A stretch of DNA of 64,000 nt from Desulfitobacterium_A nosdiversum (GCF_049860565.1 NZ_CP172056.1:3844001-3908000), one strand, 5' to 3'; shown: positions 41,861-49,835, counted from the first letter of the stretch. The notes: a model not told the origin generated them from the letters alone. A program made the numbers and translations.

Positions 41861-42298
41861 CTACTTCCTATTTAGGTCAGTCATCATAATCTTTATTTCT
41901 CCCTCGGCAGCTGTCTGACCGTCTACACTGGCTGTTACCTTTGCTTTGATCAAACCAAGCTTTGAAACAAGTATTTCGGCCTCAAGCTTTAATGCATCCC
42001 CTGGGACCACTTTCCTTTTGAACTTCATTCCATCTATTCCTGATAATACACCTAGTTTGCTCTCGCTTTTTTCGTTTACTGATACTGCTATTCCTGCCGT
42101 TTGTGCAAGAGCCTCGACAATCAGTATGCCAGGCATAATCGCATGCTCGGGAAAATGTCCTTGGAAATGTGGTTCGTTTGCCGTTACATTTTTAATACCC
42201 ACGGCCTTTTTCCCCGGTTCGAGCTCCAAAATTTTGTCCACTAATAAAAACGGATATCGATGGGGGATTAAGGATTGGATTTCCGTGTTGTTCAACAT
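41861..42298 (-). CDS. fabZ: (3R)-hydroxyacyl-ACP dehydratase FabZ
   Basis: Dehydrates beta-hydroxyacyl-ACP in fatty acid elongation. The 145 residues have PHRYPFLLVDKILEL (12-26), the catalytic His in HFQGHFPEHAIMPG (about 44-57; FabZ helix start VEALAQTAG) and VVPGDALKLEAEI. A single-domain hot-dog protein of normal size. It stands alone among accessory genes with no other fab gene nearby, so it is likely a second copy acquired with the island (inference). Confidence 0.92.
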   Translation of the reverse strand: MLNNTEIQSLIPHRYPFLLVDKILELEPGKKAVGIKNVTANEPHFQGHFPEHAIMPGILIVEALAQTAGIAVSVNEKSESKLGVLSGIDGMKFKRKVVPGDALKLEAEILVSKLGLIKAKVTASVDGQTAAEGEIKIMMTDLNRK

Positions 42299-42360
42299 AT
42301 CACACCTCTTAGAGTAAATTAATACATAAGAATGACTTTCTTCAAATTCTTAGCATGTCC

Positions 42361-42436
42361 GATAACGTTCAGAGGTTTACGCAGCGTCCTAACCGCATGC
42401 ATGAATGCTAGGTTGCGTAAAACCTGTGTTATACGC
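42361..42436 (-). repeat. attC-like site C, 3' of the nuclease-STAND gene
   Basis: Stem AGGTTTACGCA (42373-42383) with TGCGTAAAACCT (42414-42425), containing one unpaired base. Outer cores are GATAAC (42361-42366) and GTTATAC (42428-42434), near-inverted copies of each other. Loop GCGTCCTAACCGCAT is shared with sites B and D. Best of the set. Confidence 0.62.
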
Positions 42437-42460
42437 CGTGTGATGTTCCTTAATTAAGAG

Positions 42461-42478
42461 AGCACCACGGATGGTGCT
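42461..42478 (+). repeat. Small hairpin with GGA loop next to site C
   Basis: AGCACC-ACGGAT-GGTGCT, perfect 6-bp stem. Similar GGA-loop hairpins lie at 46049-46066, 46188-46201 and 46762-46779, beside the other palindromic sites. Confidence 0.55.
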
Positions 42479-42548
42479 ACCGTAAAAATTTCCTAACTTG
42501 AAACATTGAAAAATGTAATTGACAATCAAATCTAAGCTAAAGATTAAA

Positions 42549-45500
42549 TTAAGATAGCCGCCTTATCAGTGAATAATCACCATTCAAAAATCTTGAGTAA
42601 GTACTCTCAATCTCCTTCAAGAATTTTAATATTTCATCATAAATACTCAGTTCTTTTAACAATTCAACATCCTCAATTTCATATAATAATATTCGCCATC
42701 TATCATCTTCATCTTTTTGGCATACTGTCTTGTCTCTTTGAAGTTCTTTTAATCTACTCTTTCTGATTGAGTTTGAGAATGTATTCCAACCTTCTGAAAT
42801 TGACAGATGATCGATCATAGACAGTTCGTCGCTAATTTCACAACCTATAGAATGAAGAATGCCTTTTTTATCGTATTCTAATTGAATTCTGCAAAGCGAT
42901 ATATGTTTTAAAACTTTGCTATCATCATCTCCATTACCCAATTCATCTAAATATCTCTTTATCATCGGTTCCACATAGACTTGATTAAAGTGAATGGGGT
43001 GTAACTCCTCGAATATTCTATACATGCATCCTTCCCATTCGTATCGCTTAAAATTATAAGTACCAAAATCAGCATAACCAATGCTAGTTTGATCTCCCCA
43101 ATCATATCTTGTTATATGCTTAAATTTGCTAAAATTCTCTCCCCATAAATCCTGATAGTATGCTTCTAACTCTCCATCCTTACATCCCATAATCATAATA
43201 AAGGCATTACAGAAAATGTATAGTGGTATATGAAGAAAACGTATCCATTGCTCATCTCTTATCATCAAATTTCCAAAGACAATTTCGTAAAACTCAACAT
43301 CATTTTTCAAATAGCATGCATAAACGTCACTTGATAAAAATTGATTTGCGCGTAACACAGGTTCTTCTCGATACATGATCATAGTAAAACTTTCCGCACA
43401 AAAACCTAAAAGTTTTTTCATCTGTTCTTGATTTCCCCGACCAATGTGCCACAGCATCATCATAATAAGGCTACTCTCTAGATCAGGAATTTTATCTCCT
43501 GAATCGTCTACAGTATCGAGAAGCAGTTTGATAGATTCTTTTGTCTGTAGCAAGTCGTAAACATAATGAGGAGCTCTAGTGTCAAGTGTTTTCCTCAGTT
43601 CTGCTTTCAGGTGTAGATTAAGGTTACTTTTGCTAATCGTCTCAATAATCTGCTCATTCTCCAAGTATGTTTCTCTTGGTCCAAAAAGCCAGTTCTCAGC
43701 ATCCTCCTTAACGACTTCGAACGCTCGCTCTTCCTGATCTATATTATCGTGTGATGGTTTTTCATATGTAGCTTTTTTTCTGTTTAAAAATGCTGGTTCT
43801 CTACCGTATAAGTTAAGTAATTTCTGTCCAAATTCTTTTGTATAGCGCAAACCAAATTCCTTAAGAAGATTTGGAATATCATCGAGCAACATATCAAATT
43901 GAAAATCCATACAAAAATCGTCAAGCAATTCTAACTCAAAAAGTATAGTATTCTTTAGATCTCTTTTTATCTGAGTATAGTATGTTTTATAAAATATACT
44001 ATACTCTTCTGGAAACACTTTCTGGAAATGTTTCATTGCTAGATAATGGTTTACACTGAATGCTTCCTCATAGTATTTATCAATAATATCCTTTCCATTG
44101 AAAGTCATCCCCTTTTTAATACAACGAACAATAATATCCGGCAAATTATGCAAGTCTGTGTATTGGGCTTCTAGATCACCTTTGCCCATAGTTAAGCAAT
44201 AATCCTTTATTTGTGTTTCTAAAAATCGAAAAAGAGCAGGATGTCTTTCCGGCTCACAACAGCGGAGCAAGTGAAAGAACCTGTGCAGGTATTCTCGGTC
44301 ATCTAAAATATCCACATCCCAATTCCAGCTGCCATCATATTCAATGCAACTATCATCGTAATCTTGGTAATGTAAGATACATTGTTCGACGATAAGATCT
44401 GAAACTCTCTTACTGCACTTCATTGATTGATGCTCTAAGAGAAATTGTAACTGATTGTAGAAAGTGCAGCATTGTAAAATCAGCGGAATACATTGCTCGC
44501 TGTTTTCTTCAATGCGCTGATACAGAAAATCCTGTACAGCCGGCATGCTGAACTTTAACAGAACAGCTTCTTCTTCCTCGCTGTAGAACGACTTGATCAT
44601 CGTCTTCTCAAGCTCTGTTATGGTGTCACCCAAATTCTTTACCGTTGTTTGATTGGTACAATGATGAATATATTTTTGATAACAACAAGCCATATCCGAC
44701 AAACGCATGGGCGTCGACGAAATCAGCAAAAGCATGGCGACAATTTGGGCTTCTTGGGAGAGATCGACAAAGATAGACTTCCAGAAGGTGCTGGGGTTAT
44801 CAAAATAGTCACATAATTCCTCATAATATTCTTGAGGAGAATAATCTTTACCTAGTTCTCTAGCCAGAAAGATTGCCAGCACACGGGGGTTGTAATTCTG
44901 ATGATTTACAATCCAACTACACTTTGCAAACAAGTAATCAATATATTCATAATCAAGATTTGATGCATAGAGATGGCGGAATAAGATGCTGGCTTTTTCA
45001 TCATCGCCATACTCTTCCATCGTGCAGATTAATGCGTATCGATCCAATGTTTCTCTAAGAGCAGGATGTTTTTGTAAACCTTGTTGGAGAATATATTCTC
45101 TTGTCGTGAGGATCAAGCGTTTTTTCCCATTAGACTCTATAACACGCCTTATGAGTTTATCCAGTCGATTCTCATCATTTCTGCGTGTATAGTCATCATA
45201 AAAGACGCTCCCCCAAAAGTCATCTAATATAATGACTTGTTTCTGTTCATCATCCAGCATCGCATATACATCATGAATTGAATTTGCCCAGACAAATCCA
45301 GCCAAGTTATCCGGTTGTAGGTATGCTAATGCCAAAAGATAGGCCATTGTTGTTTTGCCTACGCCAGGCTCTCCTGAGATAACAATCACATGGTTCTGAG
45401 ACCACTCGTGTAACGCCTTGCGGTAAATTCTAGTTGAGACGAAAACTTTTGACGTCTTGATAGCCGCTTTAAGTTCTTCTGCCGACTCTTTGTAGGCAGC

Positions 45501-45980
45501 CCGGTACACAGATTCTTTTAAAGTCTTCTCAAATACAGTGATGCTAGGCAACCAGAGTTTCGGGTATGCTAGCTCGATCCGCTTATACGCTGGTTCTCCT
45601 AGAAGGCGATTTATGTCCTTTCTGCTTAAAACATCACTAGTGCTGGTAATATAGCCTTCGAAAAGATTTACGATCTTTTCTTTTTCTTTAGGCTGAAAGT
45701 CTATTGAGACACCTAAGATATACCGTTCAGGGTTTATTTTTCGCACTTTAGGTAATTCAATATGTCGCAAATCACGATACAGCTTCTTAAAATCTTGCTG
45801 ATAGCGTTTTGCCTGAACAATAATCTTTTTAGTGCTATCGGTATACGAACCGTCAATACCTGAATCTCGGCCTTCCTTATATGTCTCTAGAAAAATGCCG
45901 TCTCGGAGCTGGACAATATCGCAAACCAGATCTTGAAATTCTAGAGGTTCTAATAAAACATGAAAGTCGTAATTGGGCAT
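42549..45980 (-). CDS. Restriction-endonuclease-like/STAND NTPase protein, candidate phage-defence sensor
   Basis: A 1143-residue multidomain protein. Residues 1 to about 135 look like a PD-(D/E)xK nuclease of Mrr type: FQDLVCDI, then GRDSGIDGSYTD and IIVQAKRYQ (36-59), giving D...QxK. A STAND-type P-loop NTPase follows, with Walker A SGEPGVGKTTM near 200-209, Walker B QVIILDDFWGS near 248-258 and KRLILTTREYIL. The remaining ~700 residues are helical and unassigned, the usual position of a sensor. The nuclease-STAND-helical layout is that of Avs-like anti-phage proteins, but family membership is inferred. AT-rich relative to its neighbours and flanked by attC-like sites C and D, which suggests transfer. 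Confidence 0.8.
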   Translation of the reverse strand: MPNYDFHVLLEPLEFQDLVCDIVQLRDGIFLETYKEGRDSGIDGSYTDSTKKIIVQAKRYQQDFKKLYRDLRHIELPKVRKINPERYILGVSIDFQPKEKEKIVNLFEGYITSTSDVLSRKDINRLLGEPAYKRIELAYPKLWLPSITVFEKTLKESVYRAAYKESAEELKAAIKTSKVFVSTRIYRKALHEWSQNHVIVISGEPGVGKTTMAYLLALAYLQPDNLAGFVWANSIHDVYAMLDDEQKQVIILDDFWGSVFYDDYTRRNDENRLDKLIRRVIESNGKKRLILTTREYILQQGLQKHPALRETLDRYALICTMEEYGDDEKASILFRHLYASNLDYEYIDYLFAKCSWIVNHQNYNPRVLAIFLARELGKDYSPQEYYEELCDYFDNPSTFWKSIFVDLSQEAQIVAMLLLISSTPMRLSDMACCYQKYIHHCTNQTTVKNLGDTITELEKTMIKSFYSEEEEAVLLKFSMPAVQDFLYQRIEENSEQCIPLILQCCTFYNQLQFLLEHQSMKCSKRVSDLIVEQCILHYQDYDDSCIEYDGSWNWDVDILDDREYLHRFFHLLRCCEPERHPALFRFLETQIKDYCLTMGKGDLEAQYTDLHNLPDIIVRCIKKGMTFNGKDIIDKYYEEAFSVNHYLAMKHFQKVFPEEYSIFYKTYYTQIKRDLKNTILFELELLDDFCMDFQFDMLLDDIPNLLKEFGLRYTKEFGQKLLNLYGREPAFLNRKKATYEKPSHDNIDQEERAFEVVKEDAENWLFGPRETYLENEQIIETISKSNLNLHLKAELRKTLDTRAPHYVYDLLQTKESIKLLLDTVDDSGDKIPDLESSLIMMMLWHIGRGNQEQMKKLLGFCAESFTMIMYREEPVLRANQFLSSDVYACYLKNDVEFYEIVFGNLMIRDEQWIRFLHIPLYIFCNAFIMIMGCKDGELEAYYQDLWGENFSKFKHITRYDWGDQTSIGYADFGTYNFKRYEWEGCMYRIFEELHPIHFNQVYVEPMIKRYLDELGNGDDDSKVLKHISLCRIQLEYDKKGILHSIGCEISDELSMIDHLSISEGWNTFSNSIRKSRLKELQRDKTVCQKDEDDRWRILLYEIEDVELLKELSIYDEILKFLKEIESTYSRFLNGDYSLIRRLS

Positions 45981-46048
45981 GTTTTGTCCTCCAAAATACA
46001 GTTAATTCTTATATTATTTCTATTAAAGCAATTGACTGGCCAAAATAG

Positions 46049-46066
46049 CCGTGCATGGACGCGCGG
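46049..46066 (+). repeat. Small hairpin with ATGGAC loop left of site D
   Basis: CCGTGC-ATGGAC-GCGCGG with one G-T pair. The core GCATGGACGCGCGG is repeated at 46766-46779 beside site E. Confidence 0.55.
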
Positions 46067-46083
46067 TCATTGTATCACATGGC

Positions 46084-46159
46084 GTATAACGTCTTGTGTT
46101 TTCCTGTAGCGTCCTAACCACATTCATATTCACGAAGTTACAGAAGAACGCTGTTATCC
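46084..46159 (-). repeat. attC-like site D, 3' of the small membrane-protein gene
   Basis: Outer cores GTATAAC (46084-46090) and GTTATCC (46153-46159) face each other. The inner arms TTTTCCTGTA and TACAGAAGAA pair with two mismatches. Loop GCGTCCTAACCACATTCAT is the same as in sites B and C. Confidence 0.6.
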
Positions 46160-46187
46160 GATGCCGTTCGCCCCCAGATTGAGAGAC

Positions 46188-46201
46188 CGCCAAGGACGGC
46201 G
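46188..46201 (+). repeat. Small hairpin with AAGGAC loop right of site D
   Basis: CGCC-AAGGAC-GGCG. Preceded by GAGAG, like the hairpin beside site C. Sites and hairpins account for the 304-bp gap 45981-46284. Confidence 0.45.
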
Positions 46202-46284
46202 ACCCCTTGAGCCTCCGTATCAGCTTATACACTATATAAGAATAATTAGAATCAAAATGCACAATCTCTAGGGACTTTATTTTG

Positions 46285-46641
46285 CTAATTCTTTGTTACA
46301 TGCTGAAATAGAAAATTAATTAACTGTTTCTTCTTCTTTTCGTATTCTATTTGAATTCTTGACTTTTCTTTATCGATCTTATCTCTATTAGATAGACCAA
46401 AAGCTACTCCCATTATAAATCCATAAACTATTGGATAAAAAAAGCTATCTTTGTATAGCGAAAAAAATCCCACTTGTATAAATCTCTCTTGTATTATGAA
46501 ATAAATAAGCATAACTCCAATACCACAGGCTAAACTAACAAATTCATTTTTCTTAGGTATCAATAATTTAAGTTTCCGACCCAAATAATAAGCTGGCATA
46601 TAACTGATTATTAAAATTACTAATTTCGATACAATTAGCAA
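46285..46641 (-). CDS. Small membrane protein, unknown function
   Basis: 118 residues, not recognised. Three hydrophobic segments at about 4-22, 36-52 and 65-85 alternate with basic stretches, and the C-terminal 35 residues are highly charged (DKIDKEKSRIQIEYEKKKK), probably a cytoplasmic helix. The ATG lies 24 bp downstream of an AGGAGGTTT sequence, so spacing to the RBS is not ideal and the start is uncertain. Carried between attC-like sites D and E. Confidence 0.6.
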   Translation of the reverse strand: MLIVSKLVILIISYMPAYYLGRKLKLLIPKKNEFVSLACGIGVMLIYFIIQERFIQVGFFSLYKDSFFYPIVYGFIMGVAFGLSNRDKIDKEKSRIQIEYEKKKKQLINFLFQHVTKN

Positions 46642-46761
46642 CTTTTAAACCTCCTACAATGGTCATGCAAATAATTTTTCGTTTTGACTCACATTAAAGA
46701 AAAAGCACAAATATATATTCTTTTCCTTGGGAGCGTAATATTGCAATACGCACTCCGCAAT

Positions 46762-46808
46762 CCGCGCATGGACGCGCGGCCTTAGCGTACGGTTTCGGAT
46801 AACGTTAT
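46762..46808 (-). repeat. Degenerate site E with GGA-loop hairpin
   Basis: GGATAAC and GTTATAT are directly joined at 46797-46809, as if the hairpin between two core sites had been deleted. A perfect CCGCGC-ATGGAC-GCGCGG hairpin lies at 46762-46779, nearly the same as the one beside site D. The remaining gap up to 46975 shows no gene. Confidence 0.4.
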
Positions 46809-46897
46809 ATTAATGAACTAAGTACATATATTCTCAAAATCCGGAGGTACTACCGAACAGGTTCGCAAATTTTAGCTTTACGTGCCTTCGTCTTTCT

Positions 46898-46914
46898 GGG
46901 ATAAATATCCTTCT
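46898..46914. repeat. Direct repeat, left copy, around the last island gene
   Basis: GGGATAAATATCCTTCT; the second copy GGAATAAATATCCTTCT is at 47645-47661 (16 of 17 identical). Possibly the footprint of an insertion or recombination; could be chance in AT-rich DNA. Confidence 0.45.
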
Positions 46915-46975
46915 GAATCCTATAAATGCTCTATGATAAGCTGCCTTAAATCACAAACCCTGTGTATGATAATGT

Positions 46976-47572
46976 TTACTTAATTGTAACAGTTTTTTCC
47001 GTTAAAAATACTTCATGTATCTTAGGCTCTTCGCAATGTGGTTTTACGGTCAAATGGAACTCAAGCCCATTCACCTCGTCCGGTAACGGCGGTGTCACAA
47101 CAAAGGAATTTTGCATTCCCTTTTTTTGTCCGCATCCACTGTCAAGTCGGCACTGATATTCCGGAGAAATAAACAATTCAAAGCTCGTATGCCCAAGTCT
47201 GAGGTATGGTTCTTCAGTATTCACTTCGGTTTCAACAACCACTACGCTGGCATTACTGTATTGTTTCATGTGAGTAACAGCATAAAATATGCCATCAATT
47301 TTAGCGAATTTTAAAATAGGTACGAACTTTAAAAATCCAACAGGTTCTACTATCGGCACAAACTGATGCTCACTGTATATATAACCAAAGAGTCTTAGAA
47401 TCATATCTTCATTAAGTCCATACTGCTGACTCCACGCTGAAATCCGATCGAGTTGTGGAAATCCGGGATTGTTATTGGAAAGCTCTTTACGTTTTGCCAG
47501 CAATTCACAAATCTGCTCATCTATCGAAGATATCTCTTCACAGTAGTAATCAGTAGGTGGACGAAACGGCAT
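46976..47572 (-). CDS. Unknown protein, last gene of the accessory island
   Basis: Not recognised. About 199 residues if it starts at the ATG at 47572 (MPFRPPTDYYCEEI) or 201 from 47578; GAGGG lies 11 nt before the latter. The frame is open up to 47698, but there the codons lie inside the lplA terminator, so the longer version is unlikely. The N-terminal part SIDEQICELLAKRKEL resembles a chorismate-mutase-like helix; the C-terminal ~80 residues (VVVVETEV, LFISPEYQCR, LEFHLTVKP, VFLTEKTVTIK) look like beta-strands. No membrane segment. The 17-bp direct repeats at 46898 and 47645 bracket it. Confidence 0.6.
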   Translation of the reverse strand: MPFRPPTDYYCEEISSIDEQICELLAKRKELSNNNPGFPQLDRISAWSQQYGLNEDMILRLFGYIYSEHQFVPIVEPVGFLKFVPILKFAKIDGIFYAVTHMKQYSNASVVVVETEVNTEEPYLRLGHTSFELFISPEYQCRLDSGCGQKKGMQNSFVVTPPLPDEVNGLEFHLTVKPHCEEPKIHEVFLTEKTVTIK

Positions 47573-47644
47573 TAACATCAAATCAACGACCCTCTTTCCT
47601 TTTTTAACATAATGGTAAAGATCACTTTTATATCTTCGGTATAT

Positions 47645-47661
47645 TGGAATAAATATCCTTC
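47645..47661. repeat. Direct repeat, right copy, at the island's right border
   Basis: GGAATAAATATCCTTCT, 16 of 17 bases identical to 46898-46914. It lies just inside the lplA terminator, at the border between core and accessory DNA. Confidence 0.45.
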
Positions 47662-47685
47662 TCAATTGATCAATCAATAAATAAT

Positions 47686-47726
47686 AAACCCTTTTCAAAT
47701 AGCTTTATATCCTATCTGAAAAGGGT
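47686..47726 (-). terminator. Terminator after lplA
   Basis: AACCCTTTTCA (47686-47696) and TGAAAAGGGTT (47716-47726) form a perfect 11-bp stem just past the lplA stop. The T-rich tail on the minus strand is interrupted (TATTATTTATT). Confidence 0.75.
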
Positions 47727-47738
47727 TTTAAAACTTGC

Positions 47739-48743
47739 TTAGATTTCTTTAATCTTTGACTGAAGCCAGGTTTTCATATCTCCGATAACTTGCTTATCCT
47801 CTTCAGTGATATCAATATCTTTCAGACCTAGCAGGATATTTTCACTTGTAAGCGGGAGGTTGACCAGAGAATCGGCGATTTGTTTAATAAGGTTCGCATT
47901 CATCGCATCCGAATAAATCTTCGACTCTGTAATCCGTCCATTACGGAGAGTTAATCCTAAATCTATTCCCCCCCAGGGGAAGCGTGTCTCTAAAACGACA
48001 TCAAATTGCGGGGTTTTTCCGTAAAGCCAATCCCACGAAGAATATTTCGCGTAAAGCTCCTTTAAATCATGGCCATTTTCCTTAATAGTTATTGGTTCAG
48101 GACTTTTCCCATAGAGTTCTTGGAAGCTTTGCTGAAGGGTCTCTTTCATTTCATCAATTGTTAGGTTAGAGCGATAGCTGCGGAGATTCGTTACTCTGGA
48201 GTGAACCGAATTAACTCCTTTGGAAGCCATCTTTTCTTTTGAGACTTGGAGATATGCGGAAACTTTCTCTACATCAACATCAATCATTACTGTGCCATGG
48301 TGGTAGGCCTTATTTCCTTCAAAATAAAAGGCATTCCCAGAGAACTTCTTTCCATCCACAGTTAAGTCGTTTCGTCCCGTAAATTCAGCATTAATTCCTA
48401 ATTTTTTCGTCCCTTCAAGAATAACCTGAAGTTGTTTATGGAGGTCATAGAGAGAACGATCCATAATAAAGGTAAAATTAAGGTTGCCTAAATCATGAAA
48501 GACAGCTCCCCCACCGGAAAGTCTTCTAGCAAGCTTTCCGCCATCGTCTTCAAGCTTCGTACAGCGGCATTCCTTCCACGCATTTTGGTTTCTGCCAATA
48601 ACAACCGTATTTTGATTCTGCCAAAGATAAAGAATCACTTGATTTTTTTCGACGCTGCGAAAGAGAAATTCTTCTAATGCAAGATTATGCCAAGGGTCGT
48701 ATGAGTCAGAAAGGACAATTTTAGTATTCACAAGTTGATTCAT
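47739..48743 (-). CDS. lplA: Lipoate-protein ligase A
   Basis: Activates free lipoate with ATP and attaches it to lipoyl domains such as GcvH or E2. 334 residues: N-terminal catalytic domain with NLALEEFL, RRLSGGGAVFHDLGNLNFTF (about 73-92; RRxSGGGAVFHD is the LplA/LipB signature), GRNDLTVDGKKFSGNAF near 125-141, and the HHGTVM strand. A C-terminal accessory domain from about 245 completes the bacterial LplA form. The ATG at 48743 has AAAGGAG 8 nt upstream; the frame also has TTG just before. Monocistronic. Confidence 0.94.
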   Translation of the reverse strand: MNQLVNTKIVLSDSYDPWHNLALEEFLFRSVEKNQVILYLWQNQNTVVIGRNQNAWKECRCTKLEDDGGKLARRLSGGGAVFHDLGNLNFTFIMDRSLYDLHKQLQVILEGTKKLGINAEFTGRNDLTVDGKKFSGNAFYFEGNKAYHHGTVMIDVDVEKVSAYLQVSKEKMASKGVNSVHSRVTNLRSYRSNLTIDEMKETLQQSFQELYGKSPEPITIKENGHDLKELYAKYSSWDWLYGKTPQFDVVLETRFPWGGIDLGLTLRNGRITESKIYSDAMNANLIKQIADSLVNLPLTSENILLGLKDIDITEEDKQVIGDMKTWLQSKIKEI

Positions 48744-48821
48744 CAAATCGACTCCTTTTCCAATCAGTAGTACATATTATCTGTTCTAAACTGTTTCAAT
48801 TGCTTTGCCCTATACTTATAT

Positions 48822-48873
48822 TAGCATTATAGCCTCTAAGCCCTTATGTAACAAGGGTCTAGAGGCTATAATG
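48822..48873 (-). terminator. Large hairpin after the CCG-domain gene
   Basis: ATTATAGCCTCTA and TAGAGGCTATAAT form a 13-bp stem, with an inner CCCTT/AAGGG stem. It lies 30 bp after the stop at 48905. No clear T-tract, so terminator function is probable but weak. Confidence 0.55.
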
Positions 48874-48904
48874 CTTGATTTCGGATTTTAAAAACAAAAT
48901 GCCT

Positions 48905-49360
48905 TTAAAATAAAAAACTGCCTATACTCAGAGAAGGTTTTGTATGTTTTACCGATTGAAAGTGTTCAATTGAGAAATAGCTAAATGCTGACTGAGGTAT
49001 TATTTCAAAATTTCCTCCTAATTGACGATACTTATTTTGCAAGGTGTCAAAGCACTGAGGACATGAAGTTATGATTTTCTTAACCTTTAACTCTTTCCAG
49101 AAAGCTATATTTCTTTTGGCAATTAAATTAGAAATATCTTCATAGCCCAATTTATAAGCGTGATCACCGCAGCACCATTGATCTTCACCGATTACGGCAA
49201 AATCGACGTTTGTATCTAACAGAAACTTTACAAACGTATTCATCGATTCTCGAGCCTCCTTGCTAAAGGATGGCTTACATCCAGGAAAATATAAATATTC
49301 CGCATTAGGCTTATCGGCAAAAGTCGGAATCCACAATTCCTTACTATGACTGTATCCCAT
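48905..49360 (-). CDS. Truncated CCG-domain (HdrB/HdrD-like) Fe-S protein
   Basis: 151 residues corresponding to one CCG (cysteine-rich) domain of heterodisulfide-reductase-like proteins: YLYFPGCKPSF near 23-33, QWCCGDHAYKLGYED near 61-75 and ITSCPQCFDTLQNKY near 96-110. The usual proteins have two such domains; here the sequence ends after the first with an unconserved tail (KPSLSIGSFLF). It may be a decayed remnant or a small single-domain protein. Good RBS AAGGAAGG before the ATG argues it is still translated. Downstream of the DUF2325 gene, same strand. Confidence 0.65.
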   Translation of the reverse strand: MGYSHSKELWIPTFADKPNAEYLYFPGCKPSFSKEARESMNTFVKFLLDTNVDFAVIGEDQWCCGDHAYKLGYEDISNLIAKRNIAFWKELKVKKIITSCPQCFDTLQNKYRQLGGNFEIIPQSAFSYFSIEHFQSVKHTKPSLSIGSFLF

Positions 49361-49431
49361 AGAATAATACCTTCCTTCTTAGGTCTTAAATTCTTTCCCG
49401 CTTCGTGTACCTTTACTCAGCAGCGACTATT

Positions 49432-49698
49432 CTATGCGGTCTTTCTTTTATGTTTACTTTCAATCGAATTCAATATTGAAGATAAACTTTGTTTGTAAGC
49501 ATAATATACTGTTTTCTGGAACCTCTTAGCTACAGCTTTTGCATCCCACATACTGTTATGTGAACAAACAGCCTGGACAATGATTACATAATCAGCATCT
49601 CTGATAATTTTTTTCCTATAAATTTCCACGTTTTCAACTTTAGTTGTGGACTCACTGTATCTTCGAAAATTCTGTCCCCCAACAATTGCGATTCTCAT
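49432..49698 (-). CDS. DUF2325 family protein
   Basis: 88-residue single-domain protein, MRIAIVGGQNFRRY at the N-terminus, DADYVIIVQAVCSHNSMWDAKAVAKRF in the middle (key residues CSHxxMWxAK), typical of DUF2325. The function is unknown; such proteins are often next to metal or redox genes. RBS GGAGGA 8 nt before the ATG. It follows a terminator-like hairpin and structured leader (see 49748-49915), so its expression may depend on anti-termination. Confidence 0.8.
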   Translation of the reverse strand: MRIAIVGGQNFRRYSESTTKVENVEIYRKKIIRDADYVIIVQAVCSHNSMWDAKAVAKRFQKTVYYAYKQSLSSILNSIESKHKRKTA

Positions 49699-49747
49699 AA
49701 GCTTTCCTCCATGCCTATTAGTATGTGTGTCTCCTTACATTTTCGCT

Positions 49748-49801
49748 TTAAACAAAAACAGCTCCACTTATAGAAAGTGGAGCCATTACTACAACAAGCA
49801 T
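49748..49801 (-). CDS. Possible 17-residue leader peptide overlapping a terminator
   Basis: Open frame of 17 codons (MLVVVMAPLSISGAVFV) with a near-perfect RBS AAAAGGAGGTGG ending 11 nt before its ATG. Its codons 7-14 form the stem of the terminator at 49761-49783. It may be a leader peptide controlling attenuation of the DUF2325 gene, or a tiny hydrophobic peptide in its own right. No homologue recognised. Confidence 0.35.
   Translation of the reverse strand: MLVVVMAPLSISGAVFV
49751..49783 (-). terminator. Terminator/attenuator in front of the DUF2325 gene
   Basis: GCTCCACTT (49775-49783 on minus) and AAGTGGAGC (49761-49769) form a perfect 9-bp stem with a 5-nt loop, followed by TGTTTTTGTT. 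It lies 50-80 bp upstream of the DUF2325 ATG, so read-through is needed unless a promoter lies between. Confidence 0.75.
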
Positions 49802-49835
49802 GGTTGAGAAATCCACCTCCTTTTCATACGTGAAG

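Noticed and set aside
46023..46262. 79-codon minus-strand frame across site D
   Set aside because: It is made up of the palindromic repeat and adjoining hairpins; no RBS and no protein-like composition.
47573..47698. N-terminal extension of the last island gene to 47698
   Set aside because: The first codons lie inside the lplA terminator stem; the internal ATG at 47572/47578 with GAGGG upstream is more plausible.
48905..48920. Selenocysteine read-through at the end of the truncated CCG protein
   Set aside because: The stop is TAA, not TGA, and the preceding residues are already unconserved.
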